The position numbers were made by a program, and so were the translations under genes. Positions 19,321 to 27,734 of a stretch of DNA of 64,000 nt are shown here, one piece after another (within the stretch, counting starts at the first letter, position 1; every line of letters begins with the position of its first letter). Origin of the DNA: Pseudomonas fluorescens (lineage in GTDB: Bacteria > Pseudomonadota > Gammaproteobacteria > Pseudomonadales > Pseudomonadaceae). A model generated the notes under the pieces. The model saw only the letters and a program-made list of their open reading frames with translations, did not search any database and was not told the origin of the DNA. The stretch spans positions 124,001-188,000 of the forward strand of contig NZ_CABVHY010000011.1 of the NCBI RefSeq assembly GCF_902497875.1, given 5' to 3'.

Positions 19321-19670
19321 TGTTGAACGGGATACTGAAGAAATTTCTGCTGATCCTGCTGGTGGTCGTGGCTTATCAGAACTGGGGCAAGATCGAGCGA
19401 CTGTTCAACCCGCAGGCGTCAGTGTCCGAGCAGACCCAGGCCAACGCCAGGGTCGTGCTCTACGCCACTGACTGGTGTGGCTACTGCAAGCTGACCCGGC
19501 GCTTCCTCGATCAGCAAGGCATCCCGTACAACGAGTTCGACATCGAGAAGAATGCCGAAGCACGCAAGGCCTATGAGGCCCTGGGTGGACGGGGGATTCC
19601 CCTGCTGGATGTGAATGGCACCTTAATTCGCGGTTACAGCCCTGAGGCTATCCTGACAGCATTGAAATAG
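19320..19670 (+). CDS. membrane-anchored glutaredoxin-like protein
   Basis: A 116-residue protein with an N-terminal hydrophobic anchor (LLILLVVVAYQNW, residues 10-22) followed by a glutaredoxin domain. The redox site is CGYC (Cys53, Cys56) after VVLYATDW. GIPLLDVNGTLIRGYSP supplies the cis-proline-type loop and the glycine of the glutathione site. The anchor suggests the domain is held at the inner membrane. Which side it faces cannot be decided with certainty, since basic residues lie on both sides. Its ATG shares a base with the yejK stop (TGATG), so the two are coupled. Confidence 0.88.
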   Translation: MLNGILKKFLLILLVVVAYQNWGKIERLFNPQASVSEQTQANARVVLYATDWCGYCKLTRRFLDQQGIPYNEFDIEKNAEARKAYEALGGRGIPLLDVNGTLIRGYSPEAILTALK

Positions 19671-19707
19671 GAGCCGCCGCACCAGACCGGCCGTACGCCC
19701 CCCCCGT

Positions 19708-19802
19708 GTAGGAGCTGCCGCAGGCTGCGATCTTTTCAGTGGTTCACCGGTTTTCCAACCGGACGCGAAGATCAAAAGATCGCAGCCTGCGGCAGCTCCT
19801 AC
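19708..19802. repeat. REP doublet overlapping a stop codon
   Basis: Inverted GTAGGAGCTGCCGCAGGCTGCGATC arms at 19708-19736 and 19774-19802. The outer end of the right arm includes the TAG stop codon of the minus-strand glutathione-transferase-like gene. Confidence 0.93.
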
Positions 19803-20737
19803 GAGAGCGCTTCGATGCAAAACCCAAAGCGCGGAAAGTGCACGTGCACCACCCCGCCGCGCTCATCTTCACGACGCAGGATCAACTCTTCGCTGCCGGC
19901 AAACAGCAACTCGCCGGCAACCGGGTCGACGCCATAGTCCGTTGCGGCAATCACCACCTGCTGACCGGCCTTGAAACCATTCGGGTCCTGGAAAACTTCA
20001 TCAGGCAAGGCTGCCGGCTCGGTCCGGCGGGCAATTTCCAGGGCTTCGCTCGAGCTCATTTCGTTTGAGGCGCCATGGCCGAAACTCAGTACCCGAGCCA
20101 GCCACGAGGAGACCGCCGGGTAGTTGTCGACAAAGGGTGCAGTCACGGGTGTTGCCTTGAGGAACCACAGGCTGTGTGCCAGGGCGAAGTCAGCGATCGA
20201 CGGCTCACCGAACAGGAAATCCCCCTCTTCTCTTTGCAGCTGTTGCTCGAGCCGCCCCATGATGGTTGGCCATTGATGCTTGGCCTGCGCTGCCGATAAT
20301 CGAGTGGCACTGCCGCCAGCGAACAAACCTGCACGGTCAGCGACAAAGTACTCAACGGCTTCGGGCGCCATTTTGGCGAAGCGTACGGCTATCGATTCCG
20401 GCTGGAATACCAGGCTCACCGCGTGCTGGAATACCACCGAATCAGCCCAGGCCGCAAAAGCCGCAACCACCAGTTCCTTGCCTTCCGGAAACAGCGCCGG
20501 CGAGGATTTTTCCTGTTCGAGGCGACGGGCGATCAGCGCGGTATCGCAGTAGATATCGGCGCCGACCTGCAGCACGGGAGTCTTGCGATAGCCGCCGGTC
20601 AACGCCGTCAGATCCGGCTTGGGCATCACCGCCGGGATGTTTACCGAGCGCCAGGACAGCCCCTTGAAGCCCAGCAAAAGACGGGCCTTCTCAGCAAAAA
20701 GCGACGTGGAGTAATGGTGAAGAATCAACTCTGACAT
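19799..20737 (-). CDS. glutathione S-transferase family protein with C-terminal extension
   Basis: A 312-residue protein. Residues 1-80 are a thioredoxin-like GST domain (MSELILHHYSTSLFAEKARLLL, then KTPVLQVGADIYCDTALIARRLE with the conserved Pro and the Asp-Thr/Ser pair for glutathione). A helical C-terminal GST domain follows to about 225, with FLFGEPSIADFALAHSLWFL. The last 80 residues form an extra small domain (GFKAGQQVVIAATDYGVDPVAGEL and following), probably a beta-barrel. The substrate is unknown. I chose the ATG at 20737 because it opens the domain. Translation ends at a stop codon supplied by the neighbouring REP. Confidence 0.85.
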   Translation of the reverse strand: MSELILHHYSTSLFAEKARLLLGFKGLSWRSVNIPAVMPKPDLTALTGGYRKTPVLQVGADIYCDTALIARRLEQEKSSPALFPEGKELVVAAFAAWADSVVFQHAVSLVFQPESIAVRFAKMAPEAVEYFVADRAGLFAGGSATRLSAAQAKHQWPTIMGRLEQQLQREEGDFLFGEPSIADFALAHSLWFLKATPVTAPFVDNYPAVSSWLARVLSFGHGASNEMSSSEALEIARRTEPAALPDEVFQDPNGFKAGQQVVIAATDYGVDPVAGELLFAGSEELILRREDERGGVVHVHFPRFGFCIEALS

Positions 20738-20907
20738 GCTGCAGCCCGCCGGGTGAATAGAGACAACCAGCTTAACGCGCAAAAGGTAAGCAGCCTACCC
20801 ATCTGGCTGATGGGGGCTTATCAGGCAGATTGATAAAAGGTAAAGACACGCCAGTGCCAGGCCCACCATCACAAACTAGACAATACCCGGGCACCCTGAC
20901 GTTACCG

Positions 20908-21228
20908 TCAGCTTGATGTGCCGACCGAAGCACTGGCCACCAGGCATTCCTTGGCGCTTTTCTTGAGTTTTTTGATCAGGCGTTCCTGACGCAGGGCTTC
21001 ACCCTTGTCGCGGCAGATTTCTGTGTAGACCAGGGCCACCGCCGGGCTCGACAGGAAAAAGCGCGCGCCCTTGCCACGTTGATGGGTGGCGAACCGGCGC
21101 ACGGGATCATCGCTGATCCCGCAATAGAGTGAACCATTGGCCGCGCGCACCAAATAGACAAACCACGGTTTGCTGATCGCAATCGCGGGTTCGACGCTGT
21201 TGACGGAGGTGGGGACGCTACTGTTCAC
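20908..21228 (-). CDS. GIY-YIG nuclease superfamily protein (UPF0213)
   Basis: A 106-residue single-domain GIY-YIG protein. The two family motifs appear as FVYLV (residues 23-27) and LYCGIS (34-39), then [19 protein letters not shown] with the catalytic-type arginine, and the YTE glutamate region. This matches the UPF0213/YhbQ group, whose members show DNA nuclease activity but no settled role. It starts with GTG at 21228. The N-terminal 20 residues are not conserved in the family, so a slightly later start is possible. Confidence 0.85.
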   Translation of the reverse strand: MNSSVPTSVNSVEPAIAISKPWFVYLVRAANGSLYCGISDDPVRRFATHQRGKGARFFLSSPAVALVYTEICRDKGEALRQERLIKKLKKSAKECLVASASVGTSS

Positions 21229-21281
21229 GTGACGATCTTGGTGTGATGAAAACCAACGGCGATCTTAGCAGAGGCCAACCT

Positions 21282-21752
21282 TTAACGACTGCTCTGGAAC
21301 GCCCTCAAACCTTTCAACGCTTGCGCCCGGACGGCGTTTCTCACCAATGGCGTCCAGCCCAGCAACAGGCCTTTGACGCCCAGCGCCTGCCGCGACCAGC
21401 GCCACAAATCGAACTGGTCGTGGTGCTCACAGATTTTGCCGTCGCGAAAAACGAAGCGCGCCTGGATATCGTTGACCACGATGTTCCCGGTCTGGCTGAA
21501 CAGGTAAGTCGCCAGCCAATGGGCGCTGCCGCTGCGTTCATCACTGCGCACGTTGTCGAAGGTCAGGGTGAAGTCTTTGGCCCGAGTGGTCAGCATGCGC
21601 CACATGTCACCGACATCACGCCCGCGCAACTCGCCAAACGCCGGATCACTGAACACCACATCCTCGGTGTAACAGGCACTCATGGCCTCGGCATCCCGCC
21701 GCTGGAAAGCTTTATAGAACTCAGTGATCAATGCGTTGTGGGCGTCACTCAT
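21282..21752 (-). CDS. SnoaL/NTF2-like protein
   Basis: A 156-residue protein of the NTF2-like fold. ALITEFYKAFQRRDAEAMSACYTEDVVFSDPAFGELRG is the helix-and-strand opening of SnoaL-like proteins, and VVNDIQARFVFRDGKICEHHDQFDLWRW gives the later strands. The conserved Asp and His pocket residues suggest an isomerase, cyclase or ligand-binding role, which cannot be narrowed. CGGAGC precedes the ATG at 21752. A longer in-frame start lacks a binding site. Monocistronic or last in a unit with unknown partner. Confidence 0.83.
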   Translation of the reverse strand: MSDAHNALITEFYKAFQRRDAEAMSACYTEDVVFSDPAFGELRGRDVGDMWRMLTTRAKDFTLTFDNVRSDERSGSAHWLATYLFSQTGNIVVNDIQARFVFRDGKICEHHDQFDLWRWSRQALGVKGLLLGWTPLVRNAVRAQALKGLRAFQSSR

Positions 21753-21853
21753 GAACAAGGCTCCGATGTATCGAAAGGGTACCTGCACGATAGTGGGCAA
21801 ATGCGCTGAAAACTATCGGCATTCATGACAGCAATACCGACAGTGCGCTTGCG

Positions 21854-23176
21854 TCAGACCTTTTCGCTTTCGACCTGGACGTACAGCGAACGTCCGGCGC
21901 CGAGGCCGGCGAGGATCGCGGCTATACCGATCACCCCGAAAATCCAGCCCAGCGCAGTCCAGCCGCCCGTCAGGTCGTGCACCAGGCCGACCGCGAACGG
22001 GCCCATGGACGCCAGGGTGTAACCGATACCCTGGGCCATGCCCGACAGATTTGCCGCGACATGGGCGTCGCGCGACCGCAAGACAATCAGGGTCAGCGCC
22101 AGACTGAACGCCCCGCCCTGCCCCAGACCGAGCAGAATCGCCCAACCCCAGAGGCCTTCGAGCGGCGCGTATAAACAGCCAAACAATCCCGCCATCACCA
22201 GCGCCATTACGACCACTATCGCCAGACGCTGATCCTTGCCTCGGGTTGCCAGCCACGGCGCAGCCAGCGAGCTGGCCAGCTGGACGATGACCGAACCGGA
22301 CAATACCAGCCCCGCCTGTGTCGGAGTCAGGCCGCGGCCGATCAGAATCGACGGCAACCAACCGAAGACGATGTAGGCTAGAGAGGATTGCAAGCCCATG
22401 TACAAGGTCACTTGCCAGGCCAGCGGATCACGCAGTAAACCGCGCACCCGATAAGCCACATTGTGCGCACCCTGTTTGTGCCCGACTTGCGGCAACCAGA
22501 ACACGGCCGCGACCAGTGCCGGCACGATCCACAACCCCAGCCCCATGGCCCAGCTGCCGTCGAAATGCTGGCTGAGCGGGACCGTCGCCCCCGCCGCCAT
22601 GGCCGCGCCCAGGCACAGCGCCATGGTGTAGACCCCGGTCATGGTCCCGGCGTGTCTGGGGAAATCGCGTTTGACGATGCCCGGCAGCAACACGCCGATC
22701 ACCCCGATACTGGCACCGGCCAGGATGCTGCCGGCAAACAAACCGGTTTCTCCAAATGAACTGCGCAACAGGATTCCGCCCGCCAGGGTCAGCAGGATGC
22801 CCAGGACCACCCGCTCGGCACCGAATCGTCGCGCCAGAATCGGTGCCAGCGGAGCGAACAGGCCAAGACAGAGCACCGGCAAGGTGGTCAGCAACCCCGC
22901 TTGCGCCGCCGACAGCCCGAGGCTTTTCGACACGTCGCTGAGCAACGGCGCCATACTCGACAGCGCCGGGCGCAGGTTCAACGCCACCAGCATCAAGCCC
23001 AGCAGCAACAGCCACGGGCGGTGCAGCAGCGGATGGCTTTGCTGGACTACGTCGTCATCGGCTTCGGCATCGATCAACAGCTGTTCGAGTTCCGCCGTGC
23101 GTTTGGTCTGGGTCATGCTGCTACGGGTCGCCTGTGGGGCGTTATCGGACATGGGGTTCTCGGTCTCAAGGTTCAT
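21854..23176 (-). CDS. MFS transporter, CynX/NimT family
   Basis: A 440-residue membrane transporter with twelve predicted helices after a polar head of about 50 residues. LRPALSSMAPLLSDVSKSLGLS and LTTLPVLCLGLFAPLAP are typical of the CynX/NimT branch of the major facilitator superfamily (cyanate, 2-nitroimidazole and other small-solute exporters). The start at 23176 overlaps the end of the GntR-family gene by 11 bases and is preceded by GGAAG at proper spacing. An ATG eight codons later is also possible. The regulator upstream probably controls it. The substrate is not evident. Confidence 0.88.
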   Translation of the reverse strand: MNLETENPMSDNAPQATRSSMTQTKRTAELEQLLIDAEADDDVVQQSHPLLHRPWLLLLGLMLVALNLRPALSSMAPLLSDVSKSLGLSAAQAGLLTTLPVLCLGLFAPLAPILARRFGAERVVLGILLTLAGGILLRSSFGETGLFAGSILAGASIGVIGVLLPGIVKRDFPRHAGTMTGVYTMALCLGAAMAAGATVPLSQHFDGSWAMGLGLWIVPALVAAVFWLPQVGHKQGAHNVAYRVRGLLRDPLAWQVTLYMGLQSSLAYIVFGWLPSILIGRGLTPTQAGLVLSGSVIVQLASSLAAPWLATRGKDQRLAIVVVMALVMAGLFGCLYAPLEGLWGWAILLGLGQGGAFSLALTLIVLRSRDAHVAANLSGMAQGIGYTLASMGPFAVGLVHDLTGGWTALGWIFGVIGIAAILAGLGAGRSLYVQVESEKV

Positions 23177-23825
23177 TGATCAGCTTCCGGGAAATGGCTT
23201 TGGCCAGTTCCGGGTCGCGTTGCTCGACGGCATTCAGCAGCTCGATGTGCAGGTCGAACACCTCCTGGCGCCGCGGCGTGATATTCAGGGTCTGGCGCAG
23301 ATGCGCGCCAACGATGCTGGAAAAGTAGCGGTACAGCTCGCTCAAGGTCGGGTTGTGCGCGGCGTCCACCAGTCGACGGTGGAACACCAGATCGCAGGCG
23401 ATGTAACTGTCGAGATCACCGTGGTAGTGGCTGCCGCTGACGCCAAGGGCTTCATGCAGTGCCTTGAGGTCGTCATCGGTGCGCCGCAGTGCCGCCAGGC
23501 CAATGGCCTCGACTTCAAGAATGTGCCGAGTCTCCCGGGCCTGCTCGGGGGAGCAGCGGGACAACGCCTTCATGGTATCCAGCGGATCAACCACTGCCCG
23601 CAGGTAACTGCCGTCGCCCTGGCGAATTTCGATCAACCCGGAAAACGCCAACACGCGCATGGCCTCACGCACCGTATTGCGGCTGATGCCCAACTCAAGT
23701 GCCAGTTCCGGCTCGGTGGGCAAGCGCTGGCCGATGGTCCAGGTGCCGTTGTTGATGCGCAAGCGCAACCGCTCCAGGGCCTGATCGACCAAAGATCGCT
23801 TAACTAATGGAGAAATATCTGACAC
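23166..23825 (-). CDS. GntR family (FadR subfamily) regulator
   Basis: A transcriptional regulator of 219 residues. The N-terminal winged helix-turn-helix is clear (LRINNGTWTIGQRLPTEPEL, ELGISRNTVREAMRVLAFSG, GLIEIRQGDGSYLR). The C-terminal FCD ligand domain (about 85-215) has the metal-binding pattern of Asp and His residues, including LVFHRRLVDAAHNPTL. I chose the GTG at 23825. A TTG seven codons upstream also opens the frame but lies inside a perfect inverted repeat that looks like the operator. The gene overlaps the MFS transporter gene, which is its likely target. Confidence 0.87.
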   Translation of the reverse strand: MSDISPLVKRSLVDQALERLRLRINNGTWTIGQRLPTEPELALELGISRNTVREAMRVLAFSGLIEIRQGDGSYLRAVVDPLDTMKALSRCSPEQARETRHILEVEAIGLAALRRTDDDLKALHEALGVSGSHYHGDLDSYIACDLVFHRRLVDAAHNPTLSELYRYFSSIVGAHLRQTLNITPRRQEVFDLHIELLNAVEQRDPELAKAISRKLINEP

Positions 23826-23837
23826 AGGACTCGCCTT

Positions 23838-23858
23838 TTCATCCAATCATAGGATGAA
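23838..23858. promoter_or_regulatory. likely autoregulatory operator of the GntR/MFS unit
   Basis: TTCATCC and GGATGAA form a perfect 7-base inverted repeat around AATCATA, 13 to 33 bases upstream of the chosen GntR start codon. The size and position suit a FadR-type dimer controlling its own operon. Confidence 0.6.
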
Positions 23859-24109
23859 TTTTCTGACATGTTAGTCAGCTTTGCCGGGTAACACAACGCA
23901 CCGGAAAGAAATCAATGAGCGGGTGAATGTCGAGATCCTGATCGCAGCCAGGGAACAGAACGCCAGGATTCTCTGCGAAGACAAGGAATCAACCCACAGG
24001 CAGGAGGTCAGGCCGCTGACTTCGCCTCATCACCTTGCCTGTCACGCTTAGACCCTGCGCTACAGGCGCTCCAGCCTGCTGGTCCTTGAAGCAGACAACG
24101 GGAGAAATC

Positions 24110-25759
24110 ATGGAAGAAATCAAATTCGGCACGCGCCACTCATGCTCTTTTTTTCTTGAAAAGAGCCCCGACCTGATCGTCGTTCGCAGCCATACGGGAA
24201 AATGTCTGGAATCGACCCTTCACTGCGAAGACGCCCATGAGGCGATTGGCGACGGCCAACTGATCATGCAAGTAGCCGACGCAGGTGTTCAAGTCTTCAA
24301 AGTCCCTGTGGCGGTGAACTGTTTATCCAGACGCAAAGCTCTGCTGCGCGCTTTGCCGCAGCTACGCTTCGCCGGCAGCGTGCTGATAGATCCGGATACG
24401 CAGGAACCCGTGCTGTACACGGAGAATATTTTTCTCAAGTTCATTGATCAACTCACCCCGACGCAATGCCAGGCAATCCTTGAAGAGCTTGGTCTGCAAA
24501 TAAAGCAGCACGCTCCCTACGCCACCAACGCTTTCTTCGTGAACCATAAAGACCACGGCGGGTCGGGTGTATGTTCATTCGCGCTGGATCTGCTTGAGCG
24601 TACAGACGTCGAGTATTGCCATCCTGAAATTTTGCGGCAGCCGCAACGGCGCGCCATTCACCCAAATCAATGGCATCTGAAAAGAACCACTGTGACGTAT
24701 CAGCTTCATATCGACGCCAGCGCCAACGTCGAGGCAGCCCATGCGCTGAGCCAAGGTGAGGGTGTTGTTATCGCGGTCATTGATGACGCTTTCGATATAG
24801 ACCATCCCGAGTTCGCAGGCCCTGGGAAAATTGTAGCGCCACAGAACTTCGATCGTCTCAATGCCAAGAGCGGCCCACGCCCAAAAAATCAACACGAACA
24901 GCACGGTACAGCGGCTGCAGGCGTGGCCTGCGCCAATGGCCAGGAGGGTGCAAGCGGTGTTGCTCCCCAAGCCAGGCTGATGCCTTTGAAGCTGACCAAA
25001 CCCTTGGGCGCACGGGCTGAAGCCGATGCTTTTTTCTGGGCGGCCGATAACGGCGCTGACATCATTTCATGCAGTTGGGGGCCCGCCGAAGGGCATTGGG
25101 CCGACCCGACGGATCCCAGGCATCTGAAGGAATTCCCCTTGGCTGCAAGTACCCGGTTGGCGATGCAGTACGCCGCCACCAAAGGGCGCAAAGGAAAAGG
25201 CTGCGTCCTCTTCTTCGGGGCGGGCAATGGCAACGAGAGCGTGGATATCGACGGTTATTCCAGCCATCCGATGGTCATTGCAGTCGCCGCCTGCAACGAC
25301 CAGAACCGCCGCAGTGCCTACAGTGACTTCGGCAAAGCGATCTGGTGCTGTTTCCCTAGTGGCGACCAGCAGCACCCGGATCCGAAATTCAAGCCAACCA
25401 CCTCAAAGCCACAGACGCGCGGAATACGCACCACAAGCCTGAGTGGCGAGATCGCTGACAACGGCACCTCAGGTGTAGATGGGTCAGGCAGATATACCGA
25501 GACTTTCAGCGGCACCTCCAGCGCTTGCCCAGGAGCGGCCGGAGTGGCGGCGTTGGTTCTTGCGGCCAATCCGGCACTGACACGCGAAGATGTGCGAAAA
25601 ATTCTCGCCGATTGCTGCGACAAGATCGGTCACCCCGACGATGGCGTTCTCGGCCAATACGACCCTAACGGTCACAGCCACTACTACGGTTACGGACGGC
25701 TCAACGCACATCGTGCCGTACGCTTGGCGCTCGACAAAATCGATACCCTGGCAACGTAA
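24110..25759 (+). CDS. S8 family subtilisin-like serine peptidase, no signal peptide
   Basis: A 549-residue subtilase. The catalytic triad is Asp225 (VIDDAFDIDHPEF), His265 (EQHGTAAAGV) and Ser470 (FSGTSSACPGAAGVAAL), with the oxyanion Asn373 in FGAGNGN. The first 190 residues form an uncharacterised N-terminal region (EEIKFGTRHSCSFFLEKSPD onward) with no signal peptide, so the enzyme may act inside the cell or leave by an unusual route. The serine box reads GTSSACP instead of the usual GTSMAAP. GGGAGA precedes the ATG at 24110; an in-frame start at 24035 lacks such a site. Similar enzymes occur singly in proteobacteria and cyanobacteria and lack a defined role. No partner gene is adjacent. 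Confidence 0.88.
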   Translation: MEEIKFGTRHSCSFFLEKSPDLIVVRSHTGKCLESTLHCEDAHEAIGDGQLIMQVADAGVQVFKVPVAVNCLSRRKALLRALPQLRFAGSVLIDPDTQEPVLYTENIFLKFIDQLTPTQCQAILEELGLQIKQHAPYATNAFFVNHKDHGGSGVCSFALDLLERTDVEYCHPEILRQPQRRAIHPNQWHLKRTTVTYQLHIDASANVEAAHALSQGEGVVIAVIDDAFDIDHPEFAGPGKIVAPQNFDRLNAKSGPRPKNQHEQHGTAAAGVACANGQEGASGVAPQARLMPLKLTKPLGARAEADAFFWAADNGADIISCSWGPAEGHWADPTDPRHLKEFPLAASTRLAMQYAATKGRKGKGCVLFFGAGNGNESVDIDGYSSHPMVIAVAACNDQNRRSAYSDFGKAIWCCFPSGDQQHPDPKFKPTTSKPQTRGIRTTSLSGEIADNGTSGVDGSGRYTETFSGTSSACPGAAGVAALVLAANPALTREDVRKILADCCDKIGHPDDGVLGQYDPNGHSHYYGYGRLNAHRAVRLALDKIDTLAT

Positions 25760-25774
25760 ACAGCACGTACCAAA

Positions 25775-25806
25775 AAGCCCCGCAAGCGTTAGCTAACGGG
25801 GCTTCA
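25775..25806 (-). terminator. terminator of the aapJQMP operon
   Basis: AAGCCCCG and CGGGGCTT pair around an inner AGC-GTTA-GCT stem. Reading the minus strand, the stem is followed by five T residues, 45 bases past the aapP stop codon. On the plus strand the hairpin also follows the subtilase gene but has no T-tract. Confidence 0.85.
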
Positions 25807-25850
25807 AGGCGGCAAACGTTAACGTTCACCCAGCAACCGCGCTCACCTCA

Positions 25851-26615
25851 TCAATGCAGAATCTGGCTCAGGAACAGCTTGGTCCGATCGTTCTGCGGGC
25901 TGTCGAAGAAGTCGTTCGGTGGGGCCTGTTCGACGATTTCACCCTTGTCCATGAAGATCACGCGGTTGGCCACGGTGCGGGCGAAGCCCATTTCGTGGGT
26001 TACGCAGAGCATGGTCATGCCGTCTTCGGCCAGGCCGATCATGGTGTCCAGAACCTCTTTCACCATTTCCGGATCGAGGGCTGAAGTCGGCTCATCGAAC
26101 AGCATGATTTTCGGCTTCATGCACAGTGCCCGAGCAATCGCCACGCGCTGTTGCTGACCACCGGAAAGCTGCCCCGGATACTTGTGCGCCTGCTCTGGAA
26201 TGCGCACGCGTTCCAGGTAGTGCATGGCAATTTCTTCGGCCTTGCGCTTGGGCATCTTGCGCACCCACATCGGCGCCAGCGTGCAGTTCTGCAGGATGGT
26301 CAGGTGCGGGAACAGGTTGAAGTGCTGGAACACCATGCCGACTTCACGACGAATCGCTTCGATCTGCTTGAGGTCGTTGGTCAGTTCCACGCCATCAACG
26401 ACGATGCGGCCCTGCTGGTGCTCTTCCAGGCGATTGAGGCAACGAATGGTGGTCGACTTGCCGGAACCGGACGGCCCGCACAAGACAATACGCTCGCCTT
26501 GTTTGACGTTCAGGTTGATGTCTTTCAGTACGTGGAACTGGCCGTACCACTTGTTCACGCCCTGCATCTGAATAATGCCTTCAGGGCTCACAGGCTGTTT
26601 GATCGCTTCACTCAT
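25851..26615 (-). CDS. aapP: general amino acid ABC transporter, ATPase
   Basis: The 254-residue ATP-binding subunit of the polar amino acid transporter. Walker A is GPSGSGKST, the signature is [15 protein letters not shown], and Walker B with its glutamate is [12 protein letters not shown] in shorter form [11 protein letters not shown]. The switch histidine lies in [14 protein letters not shown] precedes the ATG. It is the last gene of aapJ-aapQ-aapM-aapP and couples ATP hydrolysis to uptake through AapQ and AapM at the inner membrane. Confidence 0.95.
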   Translation of the reverse strand: MSEAIKQPVSPEGIIQMQGVNKWYGQFHVLKDINLNVKQGERIVLCGPSGSGKSTTIRCLNRLEEHQQGRIVVDGVELTNDLKQIEAIRREVGMVFQHFNLFPHLTILQNCTLAPMWVRKMPKRKAEEIAMHYLERVRIPEQAHKYPGQLSGGQQQRVAIARALCMKPKIMLFDEPTSALDPEMVKEVLDTMIGLAEDGMTMLCVTHEMGFARTVANRVIFMDKGEIVEQAPPNDFFDSPQNDRTKLFLSQILH

Positions 26616-26626
26616 AAACTACGCTC

Positions 26627-27724
26627 CTAACGCTTGTGGCCTGTATCCAGCTTGCGTTCCAAATGCATGGAATAGCGGGACATACCAAAACAGAAAATCC
26701 AGAACACCAGGGCTGCGAACACATAGCCTTCGGTGGCCATGCCCAGCCATTTCGGGTCGGCGGCGGCTTGCTTGACGCTGTTGAGCAGGTCGAACAGGCC
26801 GATGATGATCACCAGGCTGGTGTCCTTGAACAGCGCAATGAAGGTGTTGACGATGCCAGGGATCACCAGCTTCAAGGCTTGCGGCAGAATCACCAGGCCC
26901 ATGCTACGCCAGTAACCGAGGCCCATCGCCGCAGCCGCTTCGTACTGACCTTTGGGAATCGCCTGCAGACCGCCGCGCACCACTTCGGCCACGTAGGCCG
27001 ACTGGAACAGAATCACCCCGATCAGCGCCCGCAGCAACTTGTCGAAGTTCATGCCTTCGGGCAGGAACAACGGCAGCATCACCGAGGACATGAACAGCAC
27101 AGTGATCAACGGCACGCCGCGCCAGAATTCGATGAAGGTCACGCAGACCACTCGAATCGCCGGCATGTTCGAGCGACGCCCCAGGGCCAGCATGATCCCC
27201 AGTGGCAAGGCGCCGGCAATACCGACAGTAGCGATCACCAGGGTCAGCATCAGGCCGCCCCATTGGCTGGTCGCTACTTCGCTCAGACCAAACCAGCCAC
27301 CGTGCAGCAAGGTGTAGGCAATGATCGGATAGAGCACCAGGAAGCCCAGGCCGTAGATCGCCTTGCGCGGGAAGCGCGAGATGAACAATGGCGCAACGCC
27401 GATCACCGCCAGCCACACGGTCAAGTCGACCCGCCAGCGCAAGTCGGTCGGATAGTAGCCATACATGAACTGACCAAAGCGCTGCTGGATGAACACCCAG
27501 CAGGCGCCTTCCTTGGTGCAGTCGGCGCGCGTGGTGCCAACCCAGTTGGCATCGAGAATCGCCCAACTCAGGATCGGCGGTACTATCAGCCAGATCAGGT
27601 AGAACGCGAACAGTGTCAGCAGGGTGTTGAGCCAGCTGGAGAACATGTGCGCCCGCATCCACGCCACGACACCGATGCTGCTGCTCGGTGGTGGCATGTC
27701 GGGTTTGAAAATATGAGTCGTCAT
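26627..27724 (-). CDS. aapM: general amino acid ABC transporter, permease AapM
   Basis: A 365-residue inner-membrane permease of the HisM/GlnP class. The long N-terminal part with three to four helices before the core is typical of AapM. The core helices contain FIEFWRGVPLITVLFM and the ATPase-contact loop EAAAAMGLGYWRSMGLVILPQALK. GAGGA lies 7 bases before the ATG. Separated by 10 bases from aapQ and 11 from aapP, so clearly one operon. Confidence 0.95.
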   Translation of the reverse strand: MTTHIFKPDMPPPSSSIGVVAWMRAHMFSSWLNTLLTLFAFYLIWLIVPPILSWAILDANWVGTTRADCTKEGACWVFIQQRFGQFMYGYYPTDLRWRVDLTVWLAVIGVAPLFISRFPRKAIYGLGFLVLYPIIAYTLLHGGWFGLSEVATSQWGGLMLTLVIATVGIAGALPLGIMLALGRRSNMPAIRVVCVTFIEFWRGVPLITVLFMSSVMLPLFLPEGMNFDKLLRALIGVILFQSAYVAEVVRGGLQAIPKGQYEAAAAMGLGYWRSMGLVILPQALKLVIPGIVNTFIALFKDTSLVIIIGLFDLLNSVKQAAADPKWLGMATEGYVFAALVFWIFCFGMSRYSMHLERKLDTGHKR

Positions 27725-27734
27725 GTGCGCTTCC

